Of a stretch of 64,000 bases of DNA, positions 22,324 through 31,769 are shown in pieces. Within the stretch, counting starts at the first letter, position 1, and each line of letters begins with the position of its first letter. Under the pieces are notes generated by a model that saw nothing but the letters and a program-made list of their open reading frames with translations, was not told the origin of the DNA and made no database searches. This DNA is from Cyclobacterium sp. SYSU L10401. GTDB taxonomy: Bacteria; Bacteroidota; Bacteroidia; Cytophagales; Cyclobacteriaceae. The position numbers and the translations under genes were made by a program. Where the stretch lies: the NCBI RefSeq assembly GCF_010993705.1, contig NZ_WOFO01000009.1, forward strand, positions 1 to 64,000. The letters run 5' to 3'.

Positions 22324-25300
22324 ATGCAAGTAGATTTTCCCATTGTTGCGATCGGAGCTTCAGCAGGAGGTTTAGAGCCCCTTGAGGTGTTTTTTGAACA
22401 GGCTAAACCAGATTCCGGCTTTGCCTATGTATTGATTCAGCACCTGGCACCCAATCACAAGAGCTTAATGGACGAACTACTTTCCCGGCATACGGAACTG
22501 CCCATTAAAATCATAGCCCACCTTATGCCTGTGGAAAAGGGGACCATCTACCTCAATCCCCCTAAAAAGTTTATCAGCCTGTTGGATGGGAAATTCTACC
22601 TGAGTGAAAAAGAGGACCGCAGGTTGAGTTTTCCCATCAGTAGTTTTTTTAGCTCTTTGGCCGATCATCAGCAGGAACAGTCCTGTGCCATTGTGCTATC
22701 AGGTACAGGCAGTGACGGGTCAGAGGGAGTCAAGCATGTCAAGGAAAAGGGGGGATTGGTTTTGGCCCAGGATCCCGGAACTTCCAAATTTGACGGCATG
22801 CCCAAAAATGCCATTAACACAGGAGCGGTGGATAAAGTCTGCCGGGTGGAGCACATGCAGCAGGAATTAGAGAAATATTTTCTCCACAAGGAAGCTTTGA
22901 CCGGAAAGCAACTGGAATCGGACAATACCAGGACTACTATTTCAGCCATATTGACCAGTATCATGAATCAAATCCATGTGGATTTTACAGGATACAAATA
23001 TACTACAGTGACCAGAAGAATTGGTCGGAGAATGAGTCTGTTGGGATATTCAGCCATGGTAGATTACCTTTCCTATCTGGAAAGTAACCCTGCAGAGGCG
23101 CATTTATTATCCAGGGAGCTATTGATCGGGGTAACCCGGTTTTTTAGAGATGAGGAGGCTTTTGAAGCATTAAAAAACAAGGTTATTCCCCAGCTGGTGG
23201 AAGCCAATCAGGATTCCAAAACCATTCGGGTTTGGGTTACAGCCTGCTCCACGGGGGAGGAAGCCTATTCGATTGCCATTCTGATCAAGGATTATTTACG
23301 CATACAGCGAATGCAATATGATGTCAGTATTTTTGCAACGGATTTGGACAAAGAGGCCATTAAACTCGCTGCCAACAGGGTTTTTCCAGAAAATATCAGT
23401 TCAGAAATCCCTCCGGAATACCTCAGTACCTATTTCATTCCCCACCGTTCAGGCTATACCATTGCCAAGGAAATCCGGGAAATGATCGTCTTTTCAGCAC
23501 ACAATCTCATTCAGGACCCTCCTTTCAATAAAATTGATCTGATCGCATGCAGGAATTTCCTGATTTACCTCAACGATACGGTTCAACAACAGCTGTTTTC
23601 CCTCTTCCAATATGCCCTGAAGAGTGAGGGTTTTTTGTTTTTGGGATCCAGTGAATCATTGGGCAAATCCACTGAGGATTTCATCGAATTTGATAAAAGG
23701 AACAAGATTTTTATCAACCGGGAGAATAAGAAATTTATCCAGCAAATCCGCTCTCCCAAAGCAAAGTTGGCCGCTGCCAATGAGTATATTCAACAGGCAA
23801 AAGAGCAGGGATCTGCTCCTCCGGCTCCGGGGAGAAATAAATTGGTGAGTGAGATCCAACATGCGCTCCTTCAGGCATATGTACCGGATTCCATTGTGAC
23901 TGATGAATATTTTAACTTATTGCACACCACAGGAAATGCCAATCGTTGGTTGCGCCTGCCCTCAGGTGAAATCAGCTCCAACGTCATGAAGATGCTGCCC
24001 GAATCATTGGCAGTTCCTCTGGAAGTGGTGGCCAATAAAGTGATTCAATCCGGCAAGCCCATCACCCTGAACAATGTAGCCGTAAACAATGAGCTTTCAG
24101 CATACTTTAAGGATCAGAAATCATTAACCGTCACGGTTCATAAAACGGAACTTATAGAAAACTCGGTTCACCTTTTCATCACATTTGAACCGGAAAATAC
24201 CAGGAAAGAACAAAGCGATACCGTGAAAATAGACATGGGTACCGCTTCCATGGAGAAAATCAATATCCTGGAGCGGGAACTCCGGATCAATAAGGAAACG
24301 CTGCAAACCACGATTGAGGAGCTGGAATCCAGCAATGAGGAACTGCAAGCTGCAAATGAAGAGCTTCAAAGCTCCAATGAAGAACTGGAATCCGTCAATG
24401 AAGAACTCTATACCGTTAATGCAGAATATCAGCAAAAAAACCTGGAACTTTCAGAGGCCAATAATGACCTCAACAACCTGATTCAAAGCACCGAGATTGC
24501 CCTGCTTTTCCTGGATGCTCAGTTAAATATTCGCAAATTCACCCCCGAGATCAAAAAAATCTTGAACCTGATTCCCCACGATGTTGGGCGGAACATCAGT
24601 CACTTTAGGGGTAAAATCCAGTTGGAAGACTTTTTAGATCGCATTGAAGAGGTATATACCAGTTTGGTCCCTTTTCAGGTTCAGGTGAAAGACATCAAGG
24701 AAAAAGAATATTTGTTGAAAATCTCACCGTTTAAAACACCAAAAAACAATATCCAGGGTGTAGTACTGGTATTTGTGGATATTTCCCAAAGCAGCACCAT
24801 GCAAAAGGCCCTGGAAATCTCCGACCAAAGCCTGGCAGCATTAAAACAAAAACATGACAACCAAAATGAAATTTTCGAACTCGTCACCCATAACCTGAGA
24901 GACCTGGTTACTATTATTTCTTCTGTAGGGAAAGTGGAATATTGTTCACCATCAGGCTTTGATATTACCGGGTATAGCTTGGAGAAAATGTATGAGCTGA
25001 ACTTTCTGCAACAGGTGATAGCACCCATCCATCAGGAACGCTGGCAAAAAGCCATTGCTGACCTGAGCAAGCAGCAGGATCCCGGCTTGATTCATTTCAA
25101 ACTCAAAACGGCAAAGGGGAATTTCAGGTGGATGGAATCCAACCTGAAGCAACTGTATCATTCAAATTCTGAAGAACCCAGAATTCTGGTGACCACCCGG
25201 GATATCCATCAAAGGATGCTGGATGACATAGAAAAATACAAGCTGGCACTCATTGCCGAACAAACCAGCAATGCCGTACTGATCACCGATCCAGCTGGCA

Positions 25301-26322
25301 GGATTACATTTGCCAACCGGGCTTTTGAGAAAATGACAGGCTACGAAGCCTCAGAAACCATGGGGATGATCCCTGGCCGATTACTTCAGGGCGAAGAAAG
25401 CGACCCCGGCATTGTTAACATCATGTCGAATGCCATCAGAAAAACTCAGCCTTTCGATGTGGAGTTGATCAATTACTCCAAATTCGGAAATAAATATTTT
25501 GTCAGGATCCAGGCGGAGCCCATGTATGATTACGAAAAACAATTCATCGGTTTCTTTTCCATTCAGACAGATGTCACCCATCAAAAGGATCAATTTGAGG
25601 AAATCCATAAGCTCAATTTAAAAATTAAGGAACAAAACTTTAAGTTGGAAGAGGTCAATACCGCCCTGGAGGAATTTGCCTATGTGGCCTCTCACGACCT
25701 GAAGACTCCTGTGCGCAACATCCGGGGTCTTTTGGATGTCATCAGGAAAAAAGGAGAAAAATTAGACCTGAAAAAAAGAGACCATTACTTTGATATCATT
25801 GTCAAATCTGCCACAGAACTGAACCGGATGATTGACAACCTGTTGGAATATTCCAGAACCGGAAGATCTCAGGAAGAAATAGAAGTGATGAATCTTCCCC
25901 AACTGATGAAGGGAATTACCCGGCAGTTTGACAGAGATTTGGAGGAATTGGGTGGTAAAATACTTGTGGATTTACAGGTGGGAGAGATTCAAGTGTACCC
26001 CATTCTTTTTAAGCGATTGGTCACCAACCTGATCAGTAATGCCATCAAATACCGGGCTGACTCTCCTCCGGAAATAAAAATCTCCTGCCGGGAAAACCTG
26101 CCAGAGAAAGTCACTTTCGAGATCCGTGACAATGGCATGGGAATCCCGGAGGATCAATATGAAAATATTTTCAAAATTTTCACCTCCCTAATCCCCAATA
26201 ATGACAGCAATGGAATTGGACTTTCTATTAGCCGTAAAATCGTAGAACTCCATGGAGGCAACATGTGGGTGGCTTCCAAAGTCGGTGAAGGAACGTCCTT
26301 CTTCTTTGAAATAAAATCCTGA
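22324..26322 (+). CDS. CheB–CheR–PAS–histidine kinase fusion protein
   Basis: A 1332-residue multidomain protein. CheB-type methylesterase: residues 5–190, with the triad S13 (GASAGG), H40 (QHLAP) and D131 (GTGSDG) all present. CheR-type methyltransferase: about 205–475 (RRIGRRMSLLGY, VTACSTGEEAYS, FSAHNLIQDPPF, CRNFLIYL). A coiled coil of repeated ELESSNEELQ-type heptads spans about 655–720. Two or three PAS domains follow, to about 1100. The kinase has H1124 (ASHDLKTPVRN), NLISNAIKY, DNGMGIP and NGIGLSISRK. The CheB part lacks a receiver domain. Such fusions are thought to link methylation chemistry with kinase output outside classical chemotaxis. It lies 138 bp after the multi-PAS kinase, in the same direction, with no chemoreceptor or response regulator beside it. 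Confidence 0.92.
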   Translation: MQVDFPIVAIGASAGGLEPLEVFFEQAKPDSGFAYVLIQHLAPNHKSLMDELLSRHTELPIKIIAHLMPVEKGTIYLNPPKKFISLLDGKFYLSEKEDRRLSFPISSFFSSLADHQQEQSCAIVLSGTGSDGSEGVKHVKEKGGLVLAQDPGTSKFDGMPKNAINTGAVDKVCRVEHMQQELEKYFLHKEALTGKQLESDNTRTTISAILTSIMNQIHVDFTGYKYTTVTRRIGRRMSLLGYSAMVDYLSYLESNPAEAHLLSRELLIGVTRFFRDEEAFEALKNKVIPQLVEANQDSKTIRVWVTACSTGEEAYSIAILIKDYLRIQRMQYDVSIFATDLDKEAIKLAANRVFPENISSEIPPEYLSTYFIPHRSGYTIAKEIREMIVFSAHNLIQDPPFNKIDLIACRNFLIYLNDTVQQQLFSLFQYALKSEGFLFLGSSESLGKSTEDFIEFDKRNKIFINRENKKFIQQIRSPKAKLAAANEYIQQAKEQGSAPPAPGRNKLVSEIQHALLQAYVPDSIVTDEYFNLLHTTGNANRWLRLPSGEISSNVMKMLPESLAVPLEVVANKVIQSGKPITLNNVAVNNELSAYFKDQKSLTVTVHKTELIENSVHLFITFEPENTRKEQSDTVKIDMGTASMEKINILERELRINKETLQTTIEELESSNEELQAANEELQSSNEELESVNEELYTVNAEYQQKNLELSEANNDLNNLIQSTEIALLFLDAQLNIRKFTPEIKKILNLIPHDVGRNISHFRGKIQLEDFLDRIEEVYTSLVPFQVQVKDIKEKEYLLKISPFKTPKNNIQGVVLVFVDISQSSTMQKALEISDQSLAALKQKHDNQNEIFELVTHNLRDLVTIISSVGKVEYCSPSGFDITGYSLEKMYELNFLQQVIAPIHQERWQKAIADLSKQQDPGLIHFKLKTAKGNFRWMESNLKQLYHSNSEEPRILVTTRDIHQRMLDDIEKYKLALIAEQTSNAVLITDPAGRITFANRAFEKMTGYEASETMGMIPGRLLQGEESDPGIVNIMSNAIRKTQPFDVELINYSKFGNKYFVRIQAEPMYDYEKQFIGFFSIQTDVTHQKDQFEEIHKLNLKIKEQNFKLEEVNTALEEFAYVASHDLKTPVRNIRGLLDVIRKKGEKLDLKKRDHYFDIIVKSATELNRMIDNLLEYSRTGRSQEEIEVMNLPQLMKGITRQFDRDLEELGGKILVDLQVGEIQVYPILFKRLVTNLISNAIKYRADSPPEIKISCRENLPEKVTFEIRDNGMGIPEDQYENIFKIFTSLIPNNDSNGIGLSISRKIVELHGGNMWVASKVGEGTSFFFEIKS

Positions 26323-26531
26323 GTAGATGGCTTGATGGAACAGAAAAGGTGCTTGAAGGGGAAAAATCAATGCCTGCTTTATCCATCGGGTTAGTGCCAA
26401 TGGCAAATAAATGAAAGCTGAGCGATTAAATAGAGGAGCAGGCTGGCATTCCCAATCCACTGAACAACAAAACCTTGCGATTCCATGCTTTTCTGGCTAT
26501 TTTGGCATTGATATTTGCAAATGAATCACCC

Positions 26532-29267
26532 ATGAATAAATCAGGTATTATTATCGGATTGTCCTGTATGCTGCTGGCAGGGCTCATTTTCTTTGCCTTG
26601 TCCAGGGAAAAGCAGGTGGACTTCAGCACCCAGGTCAAACCTATTCTGAACCGGCACTGCATTTCCTGTCATGGAGGGGTGAAAAAAAATGCGGGATTCA
26701 GCCTGCTTTTTGAAGAAGAAGCCCTGGCTCCCACCGAATCCGGCCATCCTGCCATTATTCCCGGAGATGCGGGCAGCAGTGAATTTATCAGCCGGCTAAA
26801 ACATAAGGATCCGGAACTGCGAATGCCCTATGACAAACCTCCCCTAAGCCAGGAGGAAATCAAATTACTTACAGACTGGGTAGATCAGGGAGCAGCCTGG
26901 GGCAAACACTGGGCTTATGAACCACCTCAAACTCCCGAGGTTCCAGAAAGCATCCTAAAAGCTGGATTTTCTTCCGAGTCAGCGGATAAATTTGTCCGGA
27001 ATGAAATTGACCATTTTATAGCGGCTACTTTGAAGCAAAAGGAACTTTTGCCGGCAAGGGAAGCTGACCAAATGACACTTCTCAGAAGACTAAGCCTTGA
27101 TTTGACTGGCCTACCTCCAAGTGAAGAACTGGTCGGAAGGTGGGAATCAGGCAGCATCAGCTACCAGGTATTGGTGGATGAACTTCTGAATGATCCAGGC
27201 TTTGGTGAAAAATGGGCTTCCTGGTGGCTGGACCTTGCCCGCTATGCGGATACCAAAGGATATGAACGGGATGTGGGCAGGGAAATCTGGGCTTACCGGG
27301 ACTGGGTGATCAAGGCACTGAACCAGGACATGCCCTTTGACCAGTTTACCATCGAACAGCTGGCCGGCGACCTGCTACCCGAGCCCGATTTAGATCAGCT
27401 TACCGCCACAGCCTTCCACCGCAACACCATGAACAATGATGAAGGGGGTACAGAAGATGAGGAGTTCCGGGTAGCGGCAGTCATCGACCGCACCAATACC
27501 ACCTTTGAAGTCTGGCAAAGCACCACCCTGGCCTGTGTGCAATGTCATAGCCACCCCTATGATCCCTTTAAATTTGAAGATTATTACAAGGCCATGGCAT
27601 TTTTTAACAACAGCCGGGATGAAGACACCCATGGAGAGGAACCCAGGTTAAAGTTTTATCAGGGGGAAGATAGCCTGAAGCTGGCCAATATCAAATCCTG
27701 GATGGGACAACATGGAGCTAAAGACTTGCAGGAAAAAGTGGAAGATTTCCTGTTGTATCAGGAGCCAAAATACCATGCCCACCTGGCGGAAGATTTCCAG
27801 AATGGAGAATTGATCGATACCAAATGGCTGGGTTTGTGGGATGATGGATCCTGCTACCTCCGGGACATCTATACTGAGGGCTCACCCTATATTTACCTCA
27901 ACTATTGGACAGGAAATGAAGGCAGCCTTTTGACCATCAGAAATGGGGGGCCGGAAGGAGAGATCCTGTCCCGCTTTACCTTGGAAAAAACCAATGGCAG
28001 GGTGATCCGGCGGTATCCTTTCAAAAAAATAAACGAAAAGGTGGATCTCTACCTGCACATGGAAAACAAAAACCTGGAAAAGCAGCAGACCAGCTCCGCC
28101 ATCAACTGGTTTGCCTTTTTCCCTGCCCTGCCCGGAGGAAAGCAGGCAGGACATCAGGAAGCAGAGGAAAGCTTCATGACCTTGCTCAATACGAATACCC
28201 CTACCCTGCCGATCATGGTCGAAAATCCCGATTACATGAAAAGGCAAACCAGAATTTTTGAAAGGGGCAACTGGCTCATGAAGGGTGATGAAGTGACACC
28301 GGATGTACCGGAAATCCTCAATGCCTGGAATCCGGAATGGCCCAGGAACCGACTGGGACTTGCCTATTGGCTTACCAGTAAAGACAACCCATTGACCGCA
28401 AGGACCATGGTCAACAGGATCTGGGCCCAGCTATTTGGCAGGGGACTGGTAGCCAGTCTGGAAGACATGGGAACGCAATCTGACCCCCCCAGCCACAGGA
28501 AATTGCTGGACTGGCTGGCCATGAGATTCATGCAGGAACATGACTGGCAAATAAAACCCCTTATCCGGGATATGGTACTTTCCGGTACCTACCGCCAATC
28601 CTCCATTTCCTCCGCCGAATTGCATGAAAAAGATCCAGACAATAAATGGTATGCCAGAGGCCCGAGATTCAGGCTAAGCGCAGAGCAAATCCGGGATCAG
28701 GCCCTTGCGGTATCCGGTCTGCTGAGTGAAAAAATGTACGGCAAAAGTGTGATGCCTCCACAACCGGATAATGTATGGCAAACCGTTTACAACGGGGAAT
28801 CCTGGAAAACCAGCGAAGGAGAGGACCGCTACCGGAGATCGGTATACACCTACTTGAAAAGAACCAGTCCCTATCCATCCTTTATTACCTTCGATGCCGT
28901 CAGCAGGGAAGTCTGCACCATCGACCGTACCCTGACCAATACCCCATTGCAGGCTTTGGTAACCATGAACGATCCGGTATATCAGGAAGCTGCTTTTCAC
29001 CTGGCCCTTCAAATGAAAAAAATACCGGAAGATAAACCCATTGCCTGGGCATATAAAAAGCTGCTGCTCCAACCCATCAGCCCAACCAAACAACAACAAC
29101 TGGAGCAGCTGTACCAATATGCCCTGGATGACTTTATCCGCGAGCCTGAAGCCATGGCCGATTGGTTGCAATTTGCGGATGAGGAAAACCAAACACCTGA
29201 GCTCGCTGCCCTAGCGGTAGTGGCCAATGCGCTGATGAATCTGGACGAATATTTAAACAAATCCTGA
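26532..29267 (+). CDS. PSCyt1–DUF1549–DUF1553 (planctomycete-type cytochrome) protein
   Basis: After an N-terminal membrane helix (about 4–22) comes a cytochrome-like PSCyt1 domain with the haem motif CISCH (C43–H47). Next is DUF1549/PSCyt2 (about 130–350), including a second CVQCH near 334–338. A lectin-like insertion lies at about 405–540, and the C-terminal DUF1553/PSD1 domain at about 610–880 (NPLTARTMVNRIWAQLFGRGLV, NTPLQALVTMND). ATG 26532 is used; a TTG at 26475 would add 19 residues ahead of the membrane anchor. The protein should face the periplasm. The family is abundant in Planctomycetes and in polysaccharide-degrading Bacteroidota and nearly always pairs with a DUF1501 gene, as here. 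Its biochemical role is unproven; electron transfer during sugar oxidation is a common proposal. Confidence 0.9.
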   Translation: MNKSGIIIGLSCMLLAGLIFFALSREKQVDFSTQVKPILNRHCISCHGGVKKNAGFSLLFEEEALAPTESGHPAIIPGDAGSSEFISRLKHKDPELRMPYDKPPLSQEEIKLLTDWVDQGAAWGKHWAYEPPQTPEVPESILKAGFSSESADKFVRNEIDHFIAATLKQKELLPAREADQMTLLRRLSLDLTGLPPSEELVGRWESGSISYQVLVDELLNDPGFGEKWASWWLDLARYADTKGYERDVGREIWAYRDWVIKALNQDMPFDQFTIEQLAGDLLPEPDLDQLTATAFHRNTMNNDEGGTEDEEFRVAAVIDRTNTTFEVWQSTTLACVQCHSHPYDPFKFEDYYKAMAFFNNSRDEDTHGEEPRLKFYQGEDSLKLANIKSWMGQHGAKDLQEKVEDFLLYQEPKYHAHLAEDFQNGELIDTKWLGLWDDGSCYLRDIYTEGSPYIYLNYWTGNEGSLLTIRNGGPEGEILSRFTLEKTNGRVIRRYPFKKINEKVDLYLHMENKNLEKQQTSSAINWFAFFPALPGGKQAGHQEAEESFMTLLNTNTPTLPIMVENPDYMKRQTRIFERGNWLMKGDEVTPDVPEILNAWNPEWPRNRLGLAYWLTSKDNPLTARTMVNRIWAQLFGRGLVASLEDMGTQSDPPSHRKLLDWLAMRFMQEHDWQIKPLIRDMVLSGTYRQSSISSAELHEKDPDNKWYARGPRFRLSAEQIRDQALAVSGLLSEKMYGKSVMPPQPDNVWQTVYNGESWKTSEGEDRYRRSVYTYLKRTSPYPSFITFDAVSREVCTIDRTLTNTPLQALVTMNDPVYQEAAFHLALQMKKIPEDKPIAWAYKKLLLQPISPTKQQQLEQLYQYALDDFIREPEAMADWLQFADEENQTPELAALAVVANALMNLDEYLNKS

Positions 29268-29268
29268 T

Positions 29269-30771
29269 ATGGATGAGCTGAAAAAACTAATGGCCGAACG
29301 GCTGAGAAGTGAATTACAAGCCAATACCCGGCGGCATTTCATCAAAAGCTGCGTGAGCGGAATGGGAGGCCTGGCCCTGGGTTCCCTCTTTTTGGGTTGC
29401 GATGGACCAAAGAAAACGAGTGGTGGCATACAACTTTCTGAAAGGGATTTGAATCCCCTGGCTCCCATGGCTCCTCCCCTTTCGCCAAAAATACAGTCCG
29501 TCATCTACCTGCACATGGCCGGAGCACCCTCCCAGCTGGAAATGTTTGATTATAAGCCGGAGCTCCTGAAACTCCACAATCAGGAATGTCCGGAATCTTT
29601 ACTGGAAGGCCGGAAATTTGCCTTCATCAGGGGTAGACCCAAACTGCTGGGGCCCCAGGCAAAATTTGAACAATCCGGAGATTCGGGCAATTGGGTATCC
29701 GATTACATGCCTCATTTCAAACAAGTAGTGGATGAGGTCGCCTTTCTGAAAGCCGTCCATACGGACCAGTTTAATCATGGTCCTGCCCAGCTCTTTATGC
29801 AAACCGGAAGTCCAAGGTTAGGCAGGCCCAGTATTGGCTCCTGGGTAACGTACGGGTTGGGGTCTGAAAACCAAAACCTGCCTGGTTTTGTGGTGCTGAC
29901 TTCCGGTGGCAAAACTCCTGATGCCGGAAAAAGTGTATGGGGAAGCGGTTTCCTGCCCTCCGTATACCAGGGCGTACAATGCCGCTCCAAAGGAGATCCG
30001 GTATTGTACATTGAAGATCCAAAAGGCATGTCCAGAAATGTGAAAAGGAAAATGCTGGACGCCATCAATCATATCAACGAAGAAGAATTTCAGACCTATG
30101 CAGATCCGGAAATACTGGCCAGAATCAATCAGTATGAAATGGCCTACCGCATGCAGATAGAAGTCCCACAGGTAATGGATATCAATGAGGAGCCGGATTA
30201 CATCCAGCAAATGTACGGCACCGAACCAGGGGAAGAATCCTTTGCAAACAACTGCTTACTGGCCCGGAAAATGGTAGAAAAGGGGGTACGTTTTGTCCAA
30301 CTTTACGACTGGGGTTGGGATGCGCACGGAACCGGTGAGAGCACTGCCATTGACCTGGGCATGAAAGACAAATGCCGGGAAATTGACCGTCCCATTACAG
30401 CCCTGCTAACCGATCTCAAACAAAGAGGCCTGCTGGATCAAACCCTGGTGGTCTGGGGTGGGGAATTTGGCAGAACCCCCATGCAGGAAAACAGGGAAGG
30501 AAAAACCCAACGTTTCCTGGGCAGGGACCATCATGTGGACGCCTTTACCATGTGGATGGCCGGAGGTGGCATCAAAAAAGGTGCCTCCCATGGTCAAACG
30601 GATGATATCGGCTTTTCAGGGGTGGAAGACAAAGTGTCTGTCCATGATGTACACGCCACCATCCTGCATCTCCTGGGATTTGACCACGAAAAGTTTACCT
30701 TTGATTTTCAGGGACGCCCCTTTCGACTCACAGATGTAGAAGGGGAAATTATCCGGGAAATTCTGGCTTAA
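29269..30771 (+). CDS. DUF1501 family protein (Tat-exported, sulfatase/phosphatase-like fold)
   Basis: This 500-residue DUF1501 protein begins one base after the stop of the DUF1553 gene, so the two are translationally coupled. The N-terminus has RRHFIKS (R21–R22), a twin-arginine signal, followed by a glycine-rich helix and a possible lipobox ending at C44 (SLFLGC). Export in folded form and anchoring in the membrane are therefore likely. Recognisable blocks are IYLHMAGAPSQLEMFDYKP, FNHGPAQLFMQTG, GWDAHG, VVWGGEFGRTPM and GRDHHVDAFTMWMAGGG, whose histidines and aspartates resemble the alkaline-phosphatase/sulfatase metal site. Catalysis has not been shown for the family as far as I know. It acts with the preceding protein. 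Confidence 0.9.
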   Translation: MDELKKLMAERLRSELQANTRRHFIKSCVSGMGGLALGSLFLGCDGPKKTSGGIQLSERDLNPLAPMAPPLSPKIQSVIYLHMAGAPSQLEMFDYKPELLKLHNQECPESLLEGRKFAFIRGRPKLLGPQAKFEQSGDSGNWVSDYMPHFKQVVDEVAFLKAVHTDQFNHGPAQLFMQTGSPRLGRPSIGSWVTYGLGSENQNLPGFVVLTSGGKTPDAGKSVWGSGFLPSVYQGVQCRSKGDPVLYIEDPKGMSRNVKRKMLDAINHINEEEFQTYADPEILARINQYEMAYRMQIEVPQVMDINEEPDYIQQMYGTEPGEESFANNCLLARKMVEKGVRFVQLYDWGWDAHGTGESTAIDLGMKDKCREIDRPITALLTDLKQRGLLDQTLVVWGGEFGRTPMQENREGKTQRFLGRDHHVDAFTMWMAGGGIKKGASHGQTDDIGFSGVEDKVSVHDVHATILHLLGFDHEKFTFDFQGRPFRLTDVEGEIIREILA

Positions 30772-30821
30772 TAAAAAATCTCCCATAAACAAACCTATTT
30801 CACAACGCTACCAGCTACCCC

Positions 30822-31769
30822 ATGAAGAGAAGAAAATTTATCCAAAACAGCAGTTTGCTTTCTATGGCCCTGGCTACAGGCCCAGCCTGGTCCATCAGTC
30901 CTGAAATGCCCGGAAAGAGAAAATTCAGACTAAGCCTGAATCCCTATGCCATTGGGGTAGACATCAATCAGGAAGAAATGATCGATAAAGCCCTGGAGTT
31001 TAATTTCGAAGCCATATTGCCGGTACCCGGACAACTGATGGAGATGTCTTCCGGAAAATTAAATGAATTTCTGGAAAAAAAGGAAGCGCATGAACTGACC
31101 TGGGATGCTGCCGGCCTGCCCGTTGATTTCAGGAAAGACAAAGCCACTTTTGAGCAGGGGCTGAAAGCACTGCCCAAAGCTGCCGCTACCCTTAGCAACT
31201 GTGGGGTGAGCAGGGTCAGTACCTGGATCATGCCTACGCACGATGAATTATCGTACCTGGAAAATTTCAGGCAACATAGCGAAAGGCTGGGTAAGGTGGC
31301 AGCAATACTTGAAGCAGAAGGTTTAAAACTCGGGTTTGAATATGTGGGCACCAAAAACCTAAAAATTCGTTCCCGATACCCGTTTGTAGGTACCATGAAA
31401 GAGATGCTGGAACTCATTGCCGATATAGGCCGACCCAATGTGGGGATTCAACTCGACAGTTTCCATTGGTATACCTCCAACGAAACCACGGCCGATCTGG
31501 AAAAATTGACGAATGACCAGATCATTACCTGCGATCTCAATGATGCTACTGCCGGAAGGAGCCTGGCCGAACAAATCGACGGAGAAAGGCAACTTCCAGG
31601 GGACAGTGGACTCATCGACCTGAAGGGATTTATGCAGGCCCTTGTAAATATTGGCTATGATGGTCCTGTCCGGGCAGAACCATTTAATGCAAAATTAAAC
31701 GCCATGGAAAATGACCAGGCCTTGGCCGCCACCTCAAAAGCCATGTGGCGGACCATCAACCTCGTTTAA
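30822..31769 (+). CDS. Sugar phosphate isomerase/epimerase-like TIM-barrel protein, Tat-exported
   Basis: A 315-residue protein with a twin-arginine start (MKRRKFIQNSSLLSMALATG) and an AP-endonuclease-2/xylose-isomerase-like barrel. Visible elements are the strand-end glutamate block LGFEYVGTKN (about 169–178), VGIQLDSFHWY (about 206–216), ITCDLNDA and VRAEPFNAKLN near the end, giving the E–D–H/D–E metal pattern of this fold. It follows the DUF1501 gene by 50 bp and completes a three-gene exported cluster. A role in converting a sugar or cyclitol released by the preceding proteins is plausible but inferred. Its last codons overlap the convergent glutaminase gene by four bases. Confidence 0.85.
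   Translation: MKRRKFIQNSSLLSMALATGPAWSISPEMPGKRKFRLSLNPYAIGVDINQEEMIDKALEFNFEAILPVPGQLMEMSSGKLNEFLEKKEAHELTWDAAGLPVDFRKDKATFEQGLKALPKAAATLSNCGVSRVSTWIMPTHDELSYLENFRQHSERLGKVAAILEAEGLKLGFEYVGTKNLKIRSRYPFVGTMKEMLELIADIGRPNVGIQLDSFHWYTSNETTADLEKLTNDQIITCDLNDATAGRSLAEQIDGERQLPGDSGLIDLKGFMQALVNIGYDGPVRAEPFNAKLNAMENDQALAATSKAMWRTINLV

Noticed and set aside
24295-24460. Short DNA tandem repeat in the CheB–CheR kinase
   Set aside because: The repetition comes from coiled-coil heptads in the protein (ELESSNEELQ-type) and is not an independent DNA repeat.
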